NCBI RefSeq assembly: GCF_013374995.1
Contig: NZ_CP056030.1
Coordinates: 5,984,501 to 6,048,500 of the forward strand
Reading direction: 5' to 3'
Source: Pseudomonas eucalypticola
Lineage (GTDB): Bacteria; Pseudomonadota; Gammaproteobacteria; Pseudomonadales; Pseudomonadaceae
DNA: 64,000 nt
Shown here: one piece after another, positions 1 to 9,531 of the stretch
How positions within the stretch are numbered: the stretch's first letter is position 1
Layout: each line of letters begins with the position of its first letter
Position numbers and translations under genes: made by a program
Notes under the pieces: model-generated
The model's input: only the letters and a program-made list of their open reading frames with translations
Databases searched by the model: none
Told to the model about the DNA's origin: nothing

Positions 1-569
1 GCTGAATGGATGGTGGTGATCGAGATGTACTCAAGGCCCAGGGCCTCATCCAGCAACCGCAGCAACGGCACGCTGCAGTTGGTGGTGCAGGAAGCGTTGG
101 ACACCAGCGTCTCGGTACCGGTCAATACCTGCTGGTTGATGCCGAACACCACAGTGGCGTCGACATCGGTCTCGCTGGCCATGGGCTGGGAGAACAGCAC
201 CCGTGGCGCGCCGGCGTCGATGAAGCGCTGGCCGTCGGCACGGGTATGCCAGGCCCCGGAGCATTCCAGTACGAGGTCGACGTCAAGCGCCGCCCAGTCG
301 ATGCCCTCGGGGGTGGCGCTGCGCAGTACTTTCACGCAGTCGCCATTGATCATCAGACAATCGCCTTCGCTGCGCACCTGGCCAGGAAAGCGGCCGTGGG
401 TAGAGTCGAAGCGTGTCAGGTATTCCAGGCTGGCCATGTCGGCCAGGTCGTTGATGGCAACCACCTCGACGCCCGCTTCGGCGCCCCGCTCGTAAAGCGC
501 GCGCATGACACAACGGCCGATGCGGCCGTAGCCATTGAGTGCAACTTTATAGGGACGCGGCTGGGGCAT
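1..569 (-). CDS. epd: D-erythrose-4-phosphate dehydrogenase, N-terminal part (runs off the window)
   Basis: This GAPDH-family enzyme would oxidise erythrose 4-phosphate to 4-phosphoerythronate with NAD+ on the way to pyridoxal phosphate. The ATG is at 569 and 189 codons are visible; the C-terminal part lies outside the window. The N-terminus shows the Rossmann motif NGYGRIGR, and the catalytic motif SNASCTTNC with the nucleophilic Cys is present. The choice of epd over a glycolytic gap gene rests on its position next to tktA, as in other pseudomonads; tktA and Epd both handle erythrose 4-phosphate. Both genes are on the minus strand, with tktA upstream and a REP-like inverted repeat in the gap. 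Confidence 0.85.
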   Translation of the reverse strand, partial: MPQPRPYKVALNGYGRIGRCVMRALYERGAEAGVEVVAINDLADMASLEYLTRFDSTHGRFPGQVRSEGDCLMINGDCVKVLRSATPEGIDWAALDVDLVLECSGAWHTRADGQRFIDAGAPRVLFSQPMASETDVDATVVFGINQQVLTGTETLVSNASCTTNCSVPLLRLLDEALGLEYISITTIHS

Positions 570-631
570 GAGGTGCTCACTGGAAACAATGGGTCAAACC
601 TTGCTGCATGGCGGCATGCCCATGCAGGTGC

Positions 632-692
632 GGGAGCTGGCTTGCCAGCGAGCTTCTGATGCCCTCAAAAGCTCGCTGGCAAGCCAGCTCCC
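632..692. repeat. REP-type inverted repeat between tktA and epd
   Basis: Two perfect 23-bp arms (632-654 and 670-692) are separated by a 15-nt loop. The arm begins GGGAGCTGGCTTGCCAGC. There is no T-run on either side, so this reads as a dispersed Pseudomonas REP/REPIN palindrome rather than a simple terminator, although it could still block transcription or stabilise the tktA mRNA 3' end. Its core differs from the GGGACCGGGCG type seen elsewhere in the window. Confidence 0.8.
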
Positions 693-715
693 ACACCAGC
701 CAGGCAGGCGGTACA

Positions 716-2713
716 TCAGTCTTCCAGCAGTTCTTCAGCGGTACCGACGACATTGTCGACGGTGAAGCCGAACTCTTCGAACAGCTCGGCCGCAGGGCCG
801 GACTCGCCGAAGGTGGTCATGCCGATGACACGGCCTTCCAGGCCCACGTACTTGTACCAGTAGTCAGCATGCGCGGCTTCGATGGCAATGCGCGCACCCA
901 CTTCCAGCGGCAGCACGGCCTGCTTGTAGCTGGCGTCCTGGGCCTCGAAGACGCTGGTGCACGGCATCGACACCACGCGAACCTTGCGGCCCTGCTCGGC
1001 CAGCTTGGCCTGTGCGCTGATGGCCAGGCCCACTTCGGAACCAGTGGCGATCAGGATCAGTTCCGGCTCGCCCTCGCAATCCTTGAGCACATAACCACCG
1101 CGCTCGATGTCGGCCAGTTGCGCGGCATCACGTGGCTGGTGCTGCAGGTTCTGCCGCGAAAACACCAGGGCCGAAGGGCCGTCGTTGCGCTGGATGGCGT
1201 GCTTCCAGGCCACGGCGGATTCAACGGCGTCGGCTGGGCGCCAGGTGTCCAGGTTCGGCGTGCAGCGCAGGCTGGCCAGTTGCTCGATCGGCTGGTGAGT
1301 CGGGCCGTCTTCGCCCAGGCCGATGGAGTCGTGGGTGAACACATACACCACACGCTTCTTCATCAGGGCCGACATGCGCACGGCGTTGCGGGCGTACTCC
1401 ATGAAGATCAGGAACGTGGCGCCGTAAGGCACGAAACCGCCGTGCAGGGCGATACCGTTCATGATGGCGCTCATGCCGAACTCGCGAACGCCGTAGTGCA
1501 GGTAGTTGCCACCTGGGGCTTCGGCGCTGATGCTCTGGCTACCTTTCCAGAAGGTCAGGTTGGAGCTCGCCAGGTCAGCCGAGCCGCCCAGCAGTTCCGG
1601 CAGCAGCGGGCCGAAGGCGTTCAGAGCGTTCTGGCTGGCCTTGCGGCTGGCGATGGTTTCGCCCTTGGCAACCACTTCGGCGATCCAGGCATCGGCCTTT
1701 TGCGCGAAGTCGGCTGGCAACTCACCGGCCATGCGGCGGATGAATTCGTTGGCCAATTCCGGGTGGGCGGCCGAGTACGCGGCGAAACGCTGGTCCCATT
1801 CGGCTTCCAGCGCACGACCGTTTTCCTTGGCATCCCATTCGGCGTAGATGTCGGCCGGGATTTCGAAGGCAGCGTGGTTCCATTTCAGCGCGGCACGGGT
1901 CAGGGCCACTTCTTCGGCACCCAGGGCCGAGCCGTGGGACTCTTCCTTGCCTTGCTTGTTCGGCGAACCGAAACCAATGGTGGTCTTGCAGCAGATCAGG
2001 GTCGGGCGGTCGCTCTTGCGAGCGGTCTCGATGGCGGTCTTGATCTCGTCGGCGTCATGGCCGTCGACATTGCGGATCACTTGCCAGTTGTAGGCTTCGA
2101 AACGCTTGGGCGTATCGTCGGTGAACCAGCCTTCGACTTCGCCGTCGATGGAGATGCCGTTGTCGTCATAGAAGGCGATCAGCTTGCCCAGGCCCAGGGT
2201 ACCGGCCAGCGAAGCTGCTTCGTGGGAAATGCCTTCCATCATGCAGCCATCACCCAGGAACACGTAGGTGTGGTGGTCCACGACGTTGTGGCCGGGGCGG
2301 TTGAACTGGGCCGCCAGGGTCTTTTCGGCGATGGCGAAGCCCACGGCGTTGGCCACGCCCTGGCCCAGCGGGCCGGTAGTGGTCTCGACACCGGGGGTGT
2401 AACCGTATTCCGGGTGGCCTGGGGTGCGGCTATGCAGCTGGCGGAAGTTCTTCAGATCGTCGATCGACAGGTCGTAACCGGTCAGGTGCAGCAGCGAGTA
2501 GATCAGCATCGAACCGTGACCGTTGGACATCACGAAGCGGTCGCGGTTGGCGAACGACGGATTGGTCGGGTTGTGCTTCAAGAAATCACGCCAAAGCACT
2601 TCGGCGATATCCGCCATGCCCATCGGGGCACCGGGATGGCCGCTGTTGGCTTTTTGCACGGCATCCATGCTGAGGGCACGAATGGCGTTGGCACGCTCAC
2701 GACGGCTGGGCAT
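716..2713 (-). CDS. tktA: Transketolase
   Basis: Thiamine-diphosphate enzyme of the non-oxidative pentose phosphate pathway, moving two-carbon ketol units between sugar phosphates in the cytosol. The 665-residue length is normal for bacterial transketolase. Visible landmarks are SGHPGAPMG with active-site His26, the ThDP/metal motif beginning GDG at residues 154-156, and the pyrimidine-domain stretch [19 protein letters not shown]. The chosen ATG is preceded by AGGAG at a good distance. The gene is divergent from the ArsR/methyltransferase gene, with 259 bp between the two starts, and is followed by epd on the same strand. Confidence 0.97.
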   Translation of the reverse strand: MPSRRERANAIRALSMDAVQKANSGHPGAPMGMADIAEVLWRDFLKHNPTNPSFANRDRFVMSNGHGSMLIYSLLHLTGYDLSIDDLKNFRQLHSRTPGHPEYGYTPGVETTTGPLGQGVANAVGFAIAEKTLAAQFNRPGHNVVDHHTYVFLGDGCMMEGISHEAASLAGTLGLGKLIAFYDDNGISIDGEVEGWFTDDTPKRFEAYNWQVIRNVDGHDADEIKTAIETARKSDRPTLICCKTTIGFGSPNKQGKEESHGSALGAEEVALTRAALKWNHAAFEIPADIYAEWDAKENGRALEAEWDQRFAAYSAAHPELANEFIRRMAGELPADFAQKADAWIAEVVAKGETIASRKASQNALNAFGPLLPELLGGSADLASSNLTFWKGSQSISAEAPGGNYLHYGVREFGMSAIMNGIALHGGFVPYGATFLIFMEYARNAVRMSALMKKRVVYVFTHDSIGLGEDGPTHQPIEQLASLRCTPNLDTWRPADAVESAVAWKHAIQRNDGPSALVFSRQNLQHQPRDAAQLADIERGGYVLKDCEGEPELILIATGSEVGLAISAQAKLAEQGRKVRVVSMPCTSVFEAQDASYKQAVLPLEVGARIAIEAAHADYWYKYVGLEGRVIGMTTFGESGPAAELFEEFGFTVDNVVGTAEELLED

Positions 2714-2906
2714 CGCTTATCTCCTGGGCTTTATAAAAAGTACGGATTTTGAAAAGACCGGCATTTTCCCCCACGCCACGCCTCTGGGCAATGACAGATA
2801 GTCAAAGGGCGGTGTTTTTCCTGCTCATCGGGAACTAATGGCCGGTCTGCCTGCAACGTCTTCCTGTAGTGGACCACCATTCGCCCCATTCGGCTCCATC
2901 CATCGT

Positions 2907-2932
2907 GCAATATCAAAACTTTTTGATATTGC
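2907..2932. promoter_or_regulatory. 26-nt perfect palindrome, candidate ArsR-family operator
   Basis: Two 12-nt arms, GCAATATCAAAA and its exact complement, flank a 2-nt spacer. The site ends 40 nt before the ATG of the ArsR/methyltransferase gene and lies in the region divergent from tktA. Winged-helix ArsR proteins typically bind AT-rich palindromes of this size, so autoregulation, and perhaps control of metK, is likely. The assignment to the neighbouring regulator is inference; no second copy was found upstream of ahcY, metF or metX here. Confidence 0.6.
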
Positions 2933-2934
2933 CC

Positions 2935-2963
2935 TTGCGGTGCCGGTTTTCGCTGTCTAGACT
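2935..2963 (+). promoter_or_regulatory. Candidate sigma-70 promoter of the ArsR/methyltransferase-metK unit
   Basis: TTGCGG (2935-2940), a 17-nt spacer and TAGACT (2958-2963). The predicted start of transcription would lie only a few bases before the ATG at 2973, and no Shine-Dalgarno is visible, so the mRNA may be nearly leaderless. The palindrome at 2907-2932 directly abuts the -35 element. Confidence 0.4.
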
Positions 2964-2972
2964 GCCGAACCT

Positions 2973-3968
2973 ATGAACTTGCCCGTACCCGAAACCCGCC
3001 ACGAGCACCACGACGCCCTTGCCAGCCTGTGCAAGGCCGGTGGCGATTCGCTGCGGCTGAACGTATTGCGGGCACTGGCAAGCGATTCTTTCGGCGTGCT
3101 GGAGCTGGCACAGATCTTCGCCATCGGCCAGTCGGGAATGAGCCACCACCTCAAGGTGCTCGCCCAGGCCGGGCTGGTGGCCACGCGCCGCGAAGGCAAC
3201 GCGATTTTCTATCGCCGTGCCCTGCCGGCGGCGGACTCACCGGGCGGGCGCCTGCATGCGGCCCTGTTCGATGAAGTCGACGACCTTGCCCTGCCCATCG
3301 ATGTGCGGGCACGCATGGCGCTGGTGCAGCGTCAGCGGGCGGCGGCCAGTGAAGACTTTTTCTCGCGCATGGAAGAGAAGTTCCGTGCACAGCAGGACCT
3401 GATCGCCGGCCTGGCGCAGTACCGTGACAGCGTTCTGGCACTGCTGGACAAACTCAGCTTCGGCGAACAGGCCAGCGCCCTGGAGATAGGCCCCGGTGAC
3501 GGCGCGTTTCTGCCCGACCTGGCCCGCCGCTTCGCCCAGGTCACCGCGCTGGACAACAGCGCCGAAATGCTTGAACTGGCCCGTCAGCTCTGCCAGCGCG
3601 CTCAATTGGGCAATGTCCAGTTGAGCCTGGCCGATGCATTGGGCGACAGCCATGCCCAGGCCCACTGCGTGGTCCTGAACATGGTGCTGCACCATTTCCC
3701 CGACCCGGCCCTGGCCCTCGAACGGCTGGCCGCCCGGGTAATCCCCGGTGGTAGCCTGCTGGTGACCGAGCTGTGCAGTCACAACCAGAGTTGGGCCAGG
3801 GAGGCCTGCGGTGATCTCTGGTTGGGTTTTGAACAGGAAGACCTGGCCCGTTGGGCCACCGCTGCGGGACTCGTTCCCGGGGAAAGCCTGTATGTGGGCT
3901 TACGTAATGGTTTCCAGATCCAGGTCCGCCATTTTCAGCGACCGGCTGGCGACACTCACCATCGGTAA
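2973..3968 (+). CDS. ArsR-family transcriptional regulator fused to a SAM-dependent methyltransferase domain
   Basis: This 331-residue protein has an N-terminal winged-helix ArsR domain (about residues 15-85, recognition region around SGMSHHLKVLAQAGLV). It is followed by a class I methyltransferase domain whose SAM-binding motif I, EIGPGDGAFL, lies at residues 171-180. Proteins of this layout next to metK are plausible sensors of SAM or SAH: a cofactor-binding domain tells the DNA-binding domain about the methylation state of the cell. That sensing role is inference. The gene ends 18 bp before metK on the same strand and probably shares its transcript. A perfect palindrome immediately upstream is a candidate operator. 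Whether the methyltransferase domain is catalytic cannot be judged from sequence alone. Confidence 0.85.
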   Translation: MNLPVPETRHEHHDALASLCKAGGDSLRLNVLRALASDSFGVLELAQIFAIGQSGMSHHLKVLAQAGLVATRREGNAIFYRRALPAADSPGGRLHAALFDEVDDLALPIDVRARMALVQRQRAAASEDFFSRMEEKFRAQQDLIAGLAQYRDSVLALLDKLSFGEQASALEIGPGDGAFLPDLARRFAQVTALDNSAEMLELARQLCQRAQLGNVQLSLADALGDSHAQAHCVVLNMVLHHFPDPALALERLAARVIPGGSLLVTELCSHNQSWAREACGDLWLGFEQEDLARWATAAGLVPGESLYVGLRNGFQIQVRHFQRPAGDTHHR

Positions 3969-3986
3969 ATTTAGGAAACCGTCGAG

Positions 3987-5177
3987 ATGAGCGAATACTC
4001 CCTTTTCACCTCCGAGTCCGTGTCTGAAGGGCATCCGGACAAAATCGCCGACCAGATCTCTGATGCGGTCCTGGACGCCATCATTGCGCAAGACAAGTTT
4101 GCCCGCGTGGCGTGCGAAACCCTGGTGAAAACCGGCGTCGCCATCATCGCCGGCGAAGTGACCACTTCGGCCTGGGTCGACCTCGAAGACATCGTGCGCA
4201 AGGTCATCGTCGACATCGGCTACAACAGCTCCGATGTGGGTTTTGACGGCGCCACCTGCGCAGTGATGAACATCATCGGCAAGCAGTCGGTGGACATCGC
4301 CCAGGGCGTGGACCGCAGCAAGCCGGAAGACCAGGGTGCCGGTGACCAGGGCCTGATGTTCGGCTACGCCAGCAACGAAACCGACGTGTTGATGCCAGCG
4401 CCGATCTGTTTCTCGCACCGCCTGGTAGAGCGCCAGGCCGAAGCCCGCAAGGCCGGCACGCTGCCATGGCTGCGCCCGGACGCCAAGTCGCAGGTCACCT
4501 GCCAGTACGAAGGCGGCCGCGTGGTGGGCATCGACGCCATCGTGTTGTCGACCCAGCACAACCCGGACGTTTCCTACGCCGACCTGCGTGAAGGCGTGAT
4601 GGAAGAGATCGTCAAGAAAGTGATCCCGGCCGAGTTGCTGCACAAGGGCACCCAGTTCCACATCAACCCGACCGGCAACTTCATCATCGGTGGCCCGGTA
4701 GGCGACTGCGGCCTGACCGGCCGCAAGATCATCGTCGACAGCTACGGCGGCATGGCCCGCCACGGCGGCGGCGCGTTCTCCGGCAAGGACCCGTCCAAGG
4801 TTGACCGTTCGGCTGCCTACGCCGGTCGTTACGTGGCCAAGAACATCGTCGCCGCCGGCCTGGCCGACCGTTGCGAGATCCAGGTGTCCTACGCCATCGG
4901 CGTGGCACAGCCCACATCGATCTCGATCAACACCTTCGGCACCGGCAAGATCAGCGACGACAAGATCGTCAAGCTGGTACGCGAGCACTTCGACCTGCGC
5001 CCGTACGCGATCACCACCATGCTCGACCTGCTGCACCCGATGTACCAGCGCACCGCGGCCTACGGCCACTTCGGCCGCACCCCGGAGCAAGTGACCGTGG
5101 GCGAAGATACCTTCACCACGTTCACCTGGGAACGCACCGACCGCGCCGACGCACTGCGCGCTGCTGCCGGGCTGTGA
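3987..5177 (+). CDS. metK: S-adenosylmethionine synthetase
   Basis: Makes S-adenosylmethionine from methionine and ATP, releasing phosphate and pyrophosphate. The 396-residue length is typical. Clear signatures are GHPDK at residues 15-19, the hexapeptide region [12 protein letters not shown], and the P-loop-like glycine-rich [20 protein letters not shown]. An AGGAAA lies 10 nt before the ATG. It follows the ArsR/methyltransferase gene closely and ends before an inverted repeat and a strong terminator. With ahcY and metF a few kilobases away it forms the activated-methyl part of the window. Confidence 0.98.
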   Translation: MSEYSLFTSESVSEGHPDKIADQISDAVLDAIIAQDKFARVACETLVKTGVAIIAGEVTTSAWVDLEDIVRKVIVDIGYNSSDVGFDGATCAVMNIIGKQSVDIAQGVDRSKPEDQGAGDQGLMFGYASNETDVLMPAPICFSHRLVERQAEARKAGTLPWLRPDAKSQVTCQYEGGRVVGIDAIVLSTQHNPDVSYADLREGVMEEIVKKVIPAELLHKGTQFHINPTGNFIIGGPVGDCGLTGRKIIVDSYGGMARHGGGAFSGKDPSKVDRSAAYAGRYVAKNIVAAGLADRCEIQVSYAIGVAQPTSISINTFGTGKISDDKIVKLVREHFDLRPYAITTMLDLLHPMYQRTAAYGHFGRTPEQVTVGEDTFTTFTWERTDRADALRAAAGL

Positions 5178-5181
5178 AGGG

Positions 5182-5228
5182 AAGCTGCAAGCAACGGCGG
5201 ACGGTACTCGGTTTGTAGCTTGCAGCTT
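5182..5228. repeat. Inverted repeat of the AAGCTGCAAGC family after metK
   Basis: Two perfect 11-bp arms, AAGCTGCAAGC at 5182-5192 and its complement at 5218-5228, flank a 25-nt loop. Related GCTTGCAGCT words recur after ahcY (12981-13029) and before metF (13102-13131), so this is a small dispersed repeat family and not a feature of metK alone. Confidence 0.7.
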
Positions 5229-5235
5229 ACAAAAT

Positions 5236-5271
5236 AAAAAGCCTCGGCCAGGAAACTGGCCGGGGCTTTTT
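5236..5271 (+). terminator. Rho-independent terminator of metK
   Basis: A-rich upstream flank, a GC-rich stem (AAGCCTCGGCCA pairing with TGGCCGGGGCTT, with one G-T type pair) and a run of T residues. It lies 58 nt after the metK stop codon and is a canonical intrinsic terminator. Confidence 0.9.
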
Positions 5272-5282
5272 CGTTCCTATGC

Positions 5283-5312
5283 CCGCCCGCTCGCTGAGCG
5301 GGCGGCTTTTAT
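5283..5312 (+). terminator. Second hairpin with T-rich tail, directly in front of the small exported-protein gene
   Basis: A perfect 10-bp stem (5283-5292 with 5296-5305), a 3-nt loop and TTTTATTTT. It may be a back-up terminator for metK. Because its tail ends only about 20 nt before the next start codon, it could also act as a leader attenuator or 5' stabiliser for that gene. Confidence 0.7.
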
Positions 5313-5333
5313 TTTCAGACTTTTGAGGTTCCG

Positions 5334-5576
5334 ATGCGCATTTCGCTGTTCGCCCCCGCCGCCGCCCTGCTGGGCCTTTTTGCCATCAACGCCCAGGCCG
5401 CCAACATGGCAACCATGGCCAATTCCCCCAACAGTCACGACACCCACAGCCAGCAACAACAGAAACACAAGGCGCCACAACCGGTGCACAAGAAAGTCGT
5501 GGTCAAGAAGGCACCGCCACACAAGCCCCTGGTTCATTCGACCCGCACCCAGCAAGAAGCGCCAAACCAGCGCTGA
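5334..5576 (+). CDS. Small exported Lys/His/Gln-rich protein of unknown function
   Basis: The 80-residue product begins with a clear Sec signal peptide (positive start, hydrophobic core, cleavage after AINAQA near residue 22). The mature part of about 58 residues is low-complexity and hydrophilic, with a QQQQ run, several His residues and Lys-rich blocks such as HKKVVVKKAPPHK. A GAGG lies 6 nt before the ATG. No domain is recognised; the composition would suit a disordered periplasmic protein that binds metal or anionic polymers, but that is speculation. The terminator-like hairpin just upstream leaves little room for a normal promoter. Confidence 0.7.
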   Translation: MRISLFAPAAALLGLFAINAQAANMATMANSPNSHDTHSQQQQKHKAPQPVHKKVVVKKAPPHKPLVHSTRTQQEAPNQR

Positions 5577-7352
<1,776 letters not shown>

Positions 7353-7424
7353 AAACTAGGAAACTTCTTACAGACTTTGGCTTCAATAAGCCGTTCAATA
7401 GGACAGTCCTTACACGGAGTCACC

Positions 7425-7820
7425 ATGAAACCATTATCCATTCTGACGGTGCTGGCCCTTTGCGGCAGCCTGTGCGCGCCACTGATGGCCGCCGAAGCGC
7501 CGGAGGGCCTCAAGGGCTGCGCGGCTAAACAGCAAGCCATTCGCACCCAGATCGACCAGGCCAAGGCCCACGGCAACGCCGAGCAGCAGGCGGGCCTGGA
7601 GAAAGCCCTGGCCCAGACCCAGGCCAATTGCACCGACGCAGGCTTGCAGAAGGAGCGGGAAAACAAGGTGCTGGATGCGCGCCGCGAAGTAGCCCAACGC
7701 CAGGCAGACCTGGACAAGGCCATGAAGAAAGGCGACTCGGACAAGATCAACAAACGCAAGGACAAGCTCGCCGAGTCGCGCAAGGAACTGCAGCAGGCAC
7801 TGGACGAGATGGACCAGTAA
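7425..7820 (+). CDS. DUF1090 family exported protein
   Basis: A 131-residue protein with a signal peptide (cleavage near APLMAAEA, residues 18-25). The mature part is short, highly charged and helical: GCAAKQQAIRTQIDQAKAHG, then a Lys/Arg/Glu-rich coiled-coil-like region and a C-terminal ELQQALDEMDQ. This matches the YqjC/DUF1090 pattern, whose function is not established; a periplasmic location is expected. ACGGAG precedes the ATG. The gene stands alone, and its stop is 9 bp from the end of the convergent cytochrome gene. Confidence 0.8.
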   Translation: MKPLSILTVLALCGSLCAPLMAAEAPEGLKGCAAKQQAIRTQIDQAKAHGNAEQQAGLEKALAQTQANCTDAGLQKERENKVLDARREVAQRQADLDKAMKKGDSDKINKRKDKLAESRKELQQALDEMDQ

Positions 7821-7829
7821 CCGCGTCAC

Positions 7830-8279
7830 TCAGTGATCGCGGAATTCCCGGTGGCAGGCCTTGCAGGCGTTTTCCACCTTCTGCATGGGCTTGTCCAGGT
7901 CCAGGTCCTTGAGCGGCTGAGCGCGGCTGGCCACCACCAACTCACCGGTGGCACCCTCCAGTGACCGCGCCAGCGCCTGAAACCGCGCCTGGCGCTCCCA
8001 CACTTCAGGCTTGGCGCTAGTGTGGTCCTGCTCGCGCACCTGGGGAAAATGCTGCCAGGGCTGATGGGCCAGCCCATCGAGCTTCACGGCACTGGCGGCG
8101 AAGGTGGGCGCATCGAAGGCCAGGCGCCCCAGCAGCATGCCATTCATGTCTTCGCTGGTATGCAGCATTTGCTTGAAGATGGCCTTGCGCTTGCCCAACG
8201 GCGAGTCGGGGTCCACCCCACCGCAGGCACACAATACCATGCAGGCCAGCAGCACCACGCTCAGACGTTTCAAGCTCAT
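7830..8279 (-). CDS. Lipoprotein cytochrome c' (c556-type) family protein
   Basis: A 149-residue protein with a lipoprotein signal (MSLKRLSVVLLACMVLCAC, lipobox LCAC), which predicts membrane anchoring facing the periplasm. The C-terminus carries a single c-type heme site, CKACHREFRDH, in the position usual for the four-helix-bundle cytochrome c' family. The first visible Met in the frame is upstream, but the ATG at 8279 gives the proper signal peptide. It lies 10 bp after the MAPEG gene on the same strand and is probably co-transcribed. An electron-transfer or gas-binding role is typical of the family; the partner is unknown. Confidence 0.85.
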   Translation of the reverse strand: MSLKRLSVVLLACMVLCACGGVDPDSPLGKRKAIFKQMLHTSEDMNGMLLGRLAFDAPTFAASAVKLDGLAHQPWQHFPQVREQDHTSAKPEVWERQARFQALARSLEGATGELVVASRAQPLKDLDLDKPMQKVENACKACHREFRDH

Positions 8280-8289
8280 GGCATTCCTG

Positions 8290-8676
8290 TCAGACGGACA
8301 CGCAGAACAGGCTGACGACCAGCCCCAGGCCAACGAACCACACCAGCGAACGCAGCATAGCCCAATCCGCCAGGTAGCAGATGATGTACAGAAGCCGGCT
8401 GGTAATGAACAGCACGGCCAGCACGTCCATGGTCACCTGCTGAGCGTTGTGGCAGATATCGGCGATGATCACCGCCGCGGCGAACGCGGGGAATGCTTCG
8501 AAACTGTTCATCTGCGCCGAATGTGCACGCTTGGCAAACCCGTCGAGGTTGGCCAGAAATGCCCGCGGGTCGTGGTTCTGCCGAGCGCCGAACTGGCCAC
8601 CGCTGAACTTGGCGATGCCCGTGCACACGAAGGGCAGCAGGATGGCGATCAATACACACCAGAATGCGACGGTCAT
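8290..8676 (-). CDS. MAPEG family membrane protein
   Basis: A 128-residue integral membrane protein with about four hydrophobic segments. It has the MAPEG pattern (eicosanoid and glutathione metabolism family): an early charged loop followed by NSFEAFPAFAAAVIIAD, then SRLLYIICYL. Bacterial members are membrane proteins of uncertain function, some with glutathione transferase or peroxidase activity. AAAGGA precedes the ATG. It leads a two-gene unit with the lipoprotein cytochrome c'. Confidence 0.88.
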   Translation of the reverse strand: MTVAFWCVLIAILLPFVCTGIAKFSGGQFGARQNHDPRAFLANLDGFAKRAHSAQMNSFEAFPAFAAAVIIADICHNAQQVTMDVLAVLFITSRLLYIICYLADWAMLRSLVWFVGLGLVVSLFCVSV

Positions 8677-8848
8677 GCTTGGTCCTTTTCATGGAATATC
8701 AAGGTTTGCTATTCAACCGTCCTTATCGAACGGTGTTCGTCTGCCGGCTATGGCAAAATCATGTATTAAGAAGTTTCCAGTCCGGACGAGTTATTCGAGA
8801 CGCTGTAGAATACCGCTTACGTGCTTACCTATCGCCGCCGGAGCCACG

Positions 8849-9031
8849 ATGCCAGAGTCTTGTCCACGCACTTGTGACAACCTTGTCTCACGCACATCTC
8901 ACGCGGACGCCGCACAGCGGTTGCGGAACCTGGCGGAATACCTGGCGAACAACCCTGAGGAAGCGCGCGCTTTTCGGGTCAAAACCGGGGTTCACGACCA
9001 AAATGGCAAATTGACGCCCGCTTACCGCTAA
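8849..9031 (+). CDS. Small protein, possible antitoxin or partner of the following toxin-like gene
   Basis: Encodes 60 residues ending RVKTGVHDQNGKLTPAYR. The middle (RLRNLAEYLANNPEEARAF) should form helices. GGAG lies 5 nt before the ATG at 8849, and the stop is only 3 nt before the next gene, so the two are translationally linked. I recognise no named domain. Its small size, position and spacing fit an antitoxin or an immunity/chaperone partner, but that is inference from layout. By eye the region from about 8690 to 9400 is less GC-rich than its neighbours, which would suit a transferred cassette. No strong promoter could be assigned; a TAGAAT at 8806-8811 is a possible -10. Confidence 0.5.
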   Translation: MPESCPRTCDNLVSRTSHADAAQRLRNLAEYLANNPEEARAFRVKTGVHDQNGKLTPAYR

Positions 9032-9034
9032 CCA

Positions 9035-9397
9035 ATGTATAGGACACTCCCCTCCTTCGTCCTCGGCTTTCACGGCTGTGATCGCAAGGTAGGCGAAGCC
9101 GTTCTTGCGGGCCAACATTTACGGCCCAGCAATAACGACTACGACTGGCTTGGGCAAGGCATTTACTTCTGGGAAAACAGCCCCCACCGCGCACTCAGCT
9201 ACGCCAAGAAGATGAAACGCTACCACCAACTGCCTAGCTACGAATCAGTTCGGTCGCCATTCTGGGAAGGCGAAGAACTTTACCAAGGTGCGCTTTTCAG
9301 ACGTGAAACCCACGTGCAGATCTGCGTCCGCGACAGGCTCCGCATCAAAGGCTACTTTCGCCCCCTCAATGAGCAAGGCGGGCCTTTTCAACCATAA
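9035..9397 (+). CDS. ADP-ribosyltransferase-like (PARP/RES-type fold) toxin candidate, probably internally shortened
   Basis: The 120-residue protein opens with LGFHGCDRKVGEAVLAG and continues SNNDYDWLGQGIYFWENSPHRAL. That arrangement (His-Gly, a short loop, then a Gly-Tyr-Phe strand) resembles the NAD-binding core of small ADP-ribosyltransferase-like families. The C-terminal part (SVRSPFWEGEELY, THVQICVRD, IKGYF) looks like the end of a longer family in which, from memory, roughly 60-90 residues separate the two blocks. Here AKKMKRYHQLPSYESV joins them directly, suggesting an in-frame deletion and possibly an inactive protein. It overlaps no other gene and follows the 60-residue partner by 3 nt. 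Family assignment is by pattern only. Confidence 0.45.
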   Translation: MYRTLPSFVLGFHGCDRKVGEAVLAGQHLRPSNNDYDWLGQGIYFWENSPHRALSYAKKMKRYHQLPSYESVRSPFWEGEELYQGALFRRETHVQICVRDRLRIKGYFRPLNEQGGPFQP

Positions 9398-9419
9398 GCG
9401 ATGCGTCCTCAAGCCGATA

Positions 9420-9439
9420 GTGCGGTCAATTGGCCGCAC
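9420..9439. promoter_or_regulatory. 20-nt near-perfect palindrome in front of the antiporter gene
   Basis: GTGCGGTCAATTGGCCGCAC is symmetric around CAATTG except for one T/G mismatched pair. It lies between the toxin-like gene and the antiporter, about 90 nt before the antiporter start. It could be an operator or a weak hairpin for the upstream cassette; there is no T-run after it. Confidence 0.35.
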
Positions 9440-9531
9440 AATGAGCTGTGTCCCCTCCCGGTGCCCACTCGTCCTACCGGGTACATCGCGTGTAATTCAC
9501 GCCCCACCGCCACACCACCATGGGAGCCCGG

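Noticed and set aside
608..2752. 714-codon open frame on the plus strand opposite tktA
   Set aside because: It is fully antisense to a certain gene, is compositionally odd (Gly/Val/Ala/His-rich) and has no ribosome site; such long antisense frames are usual in GC-rich DNA.
8664..9014. 116-codon plus-strand frame overlapping the MAPEG start and the 60-residue gene
   Set aside because: It overlaps a better-supported gene in another frame and the divergent MAPEG start region, has no ribosome site and no recognisable domain.
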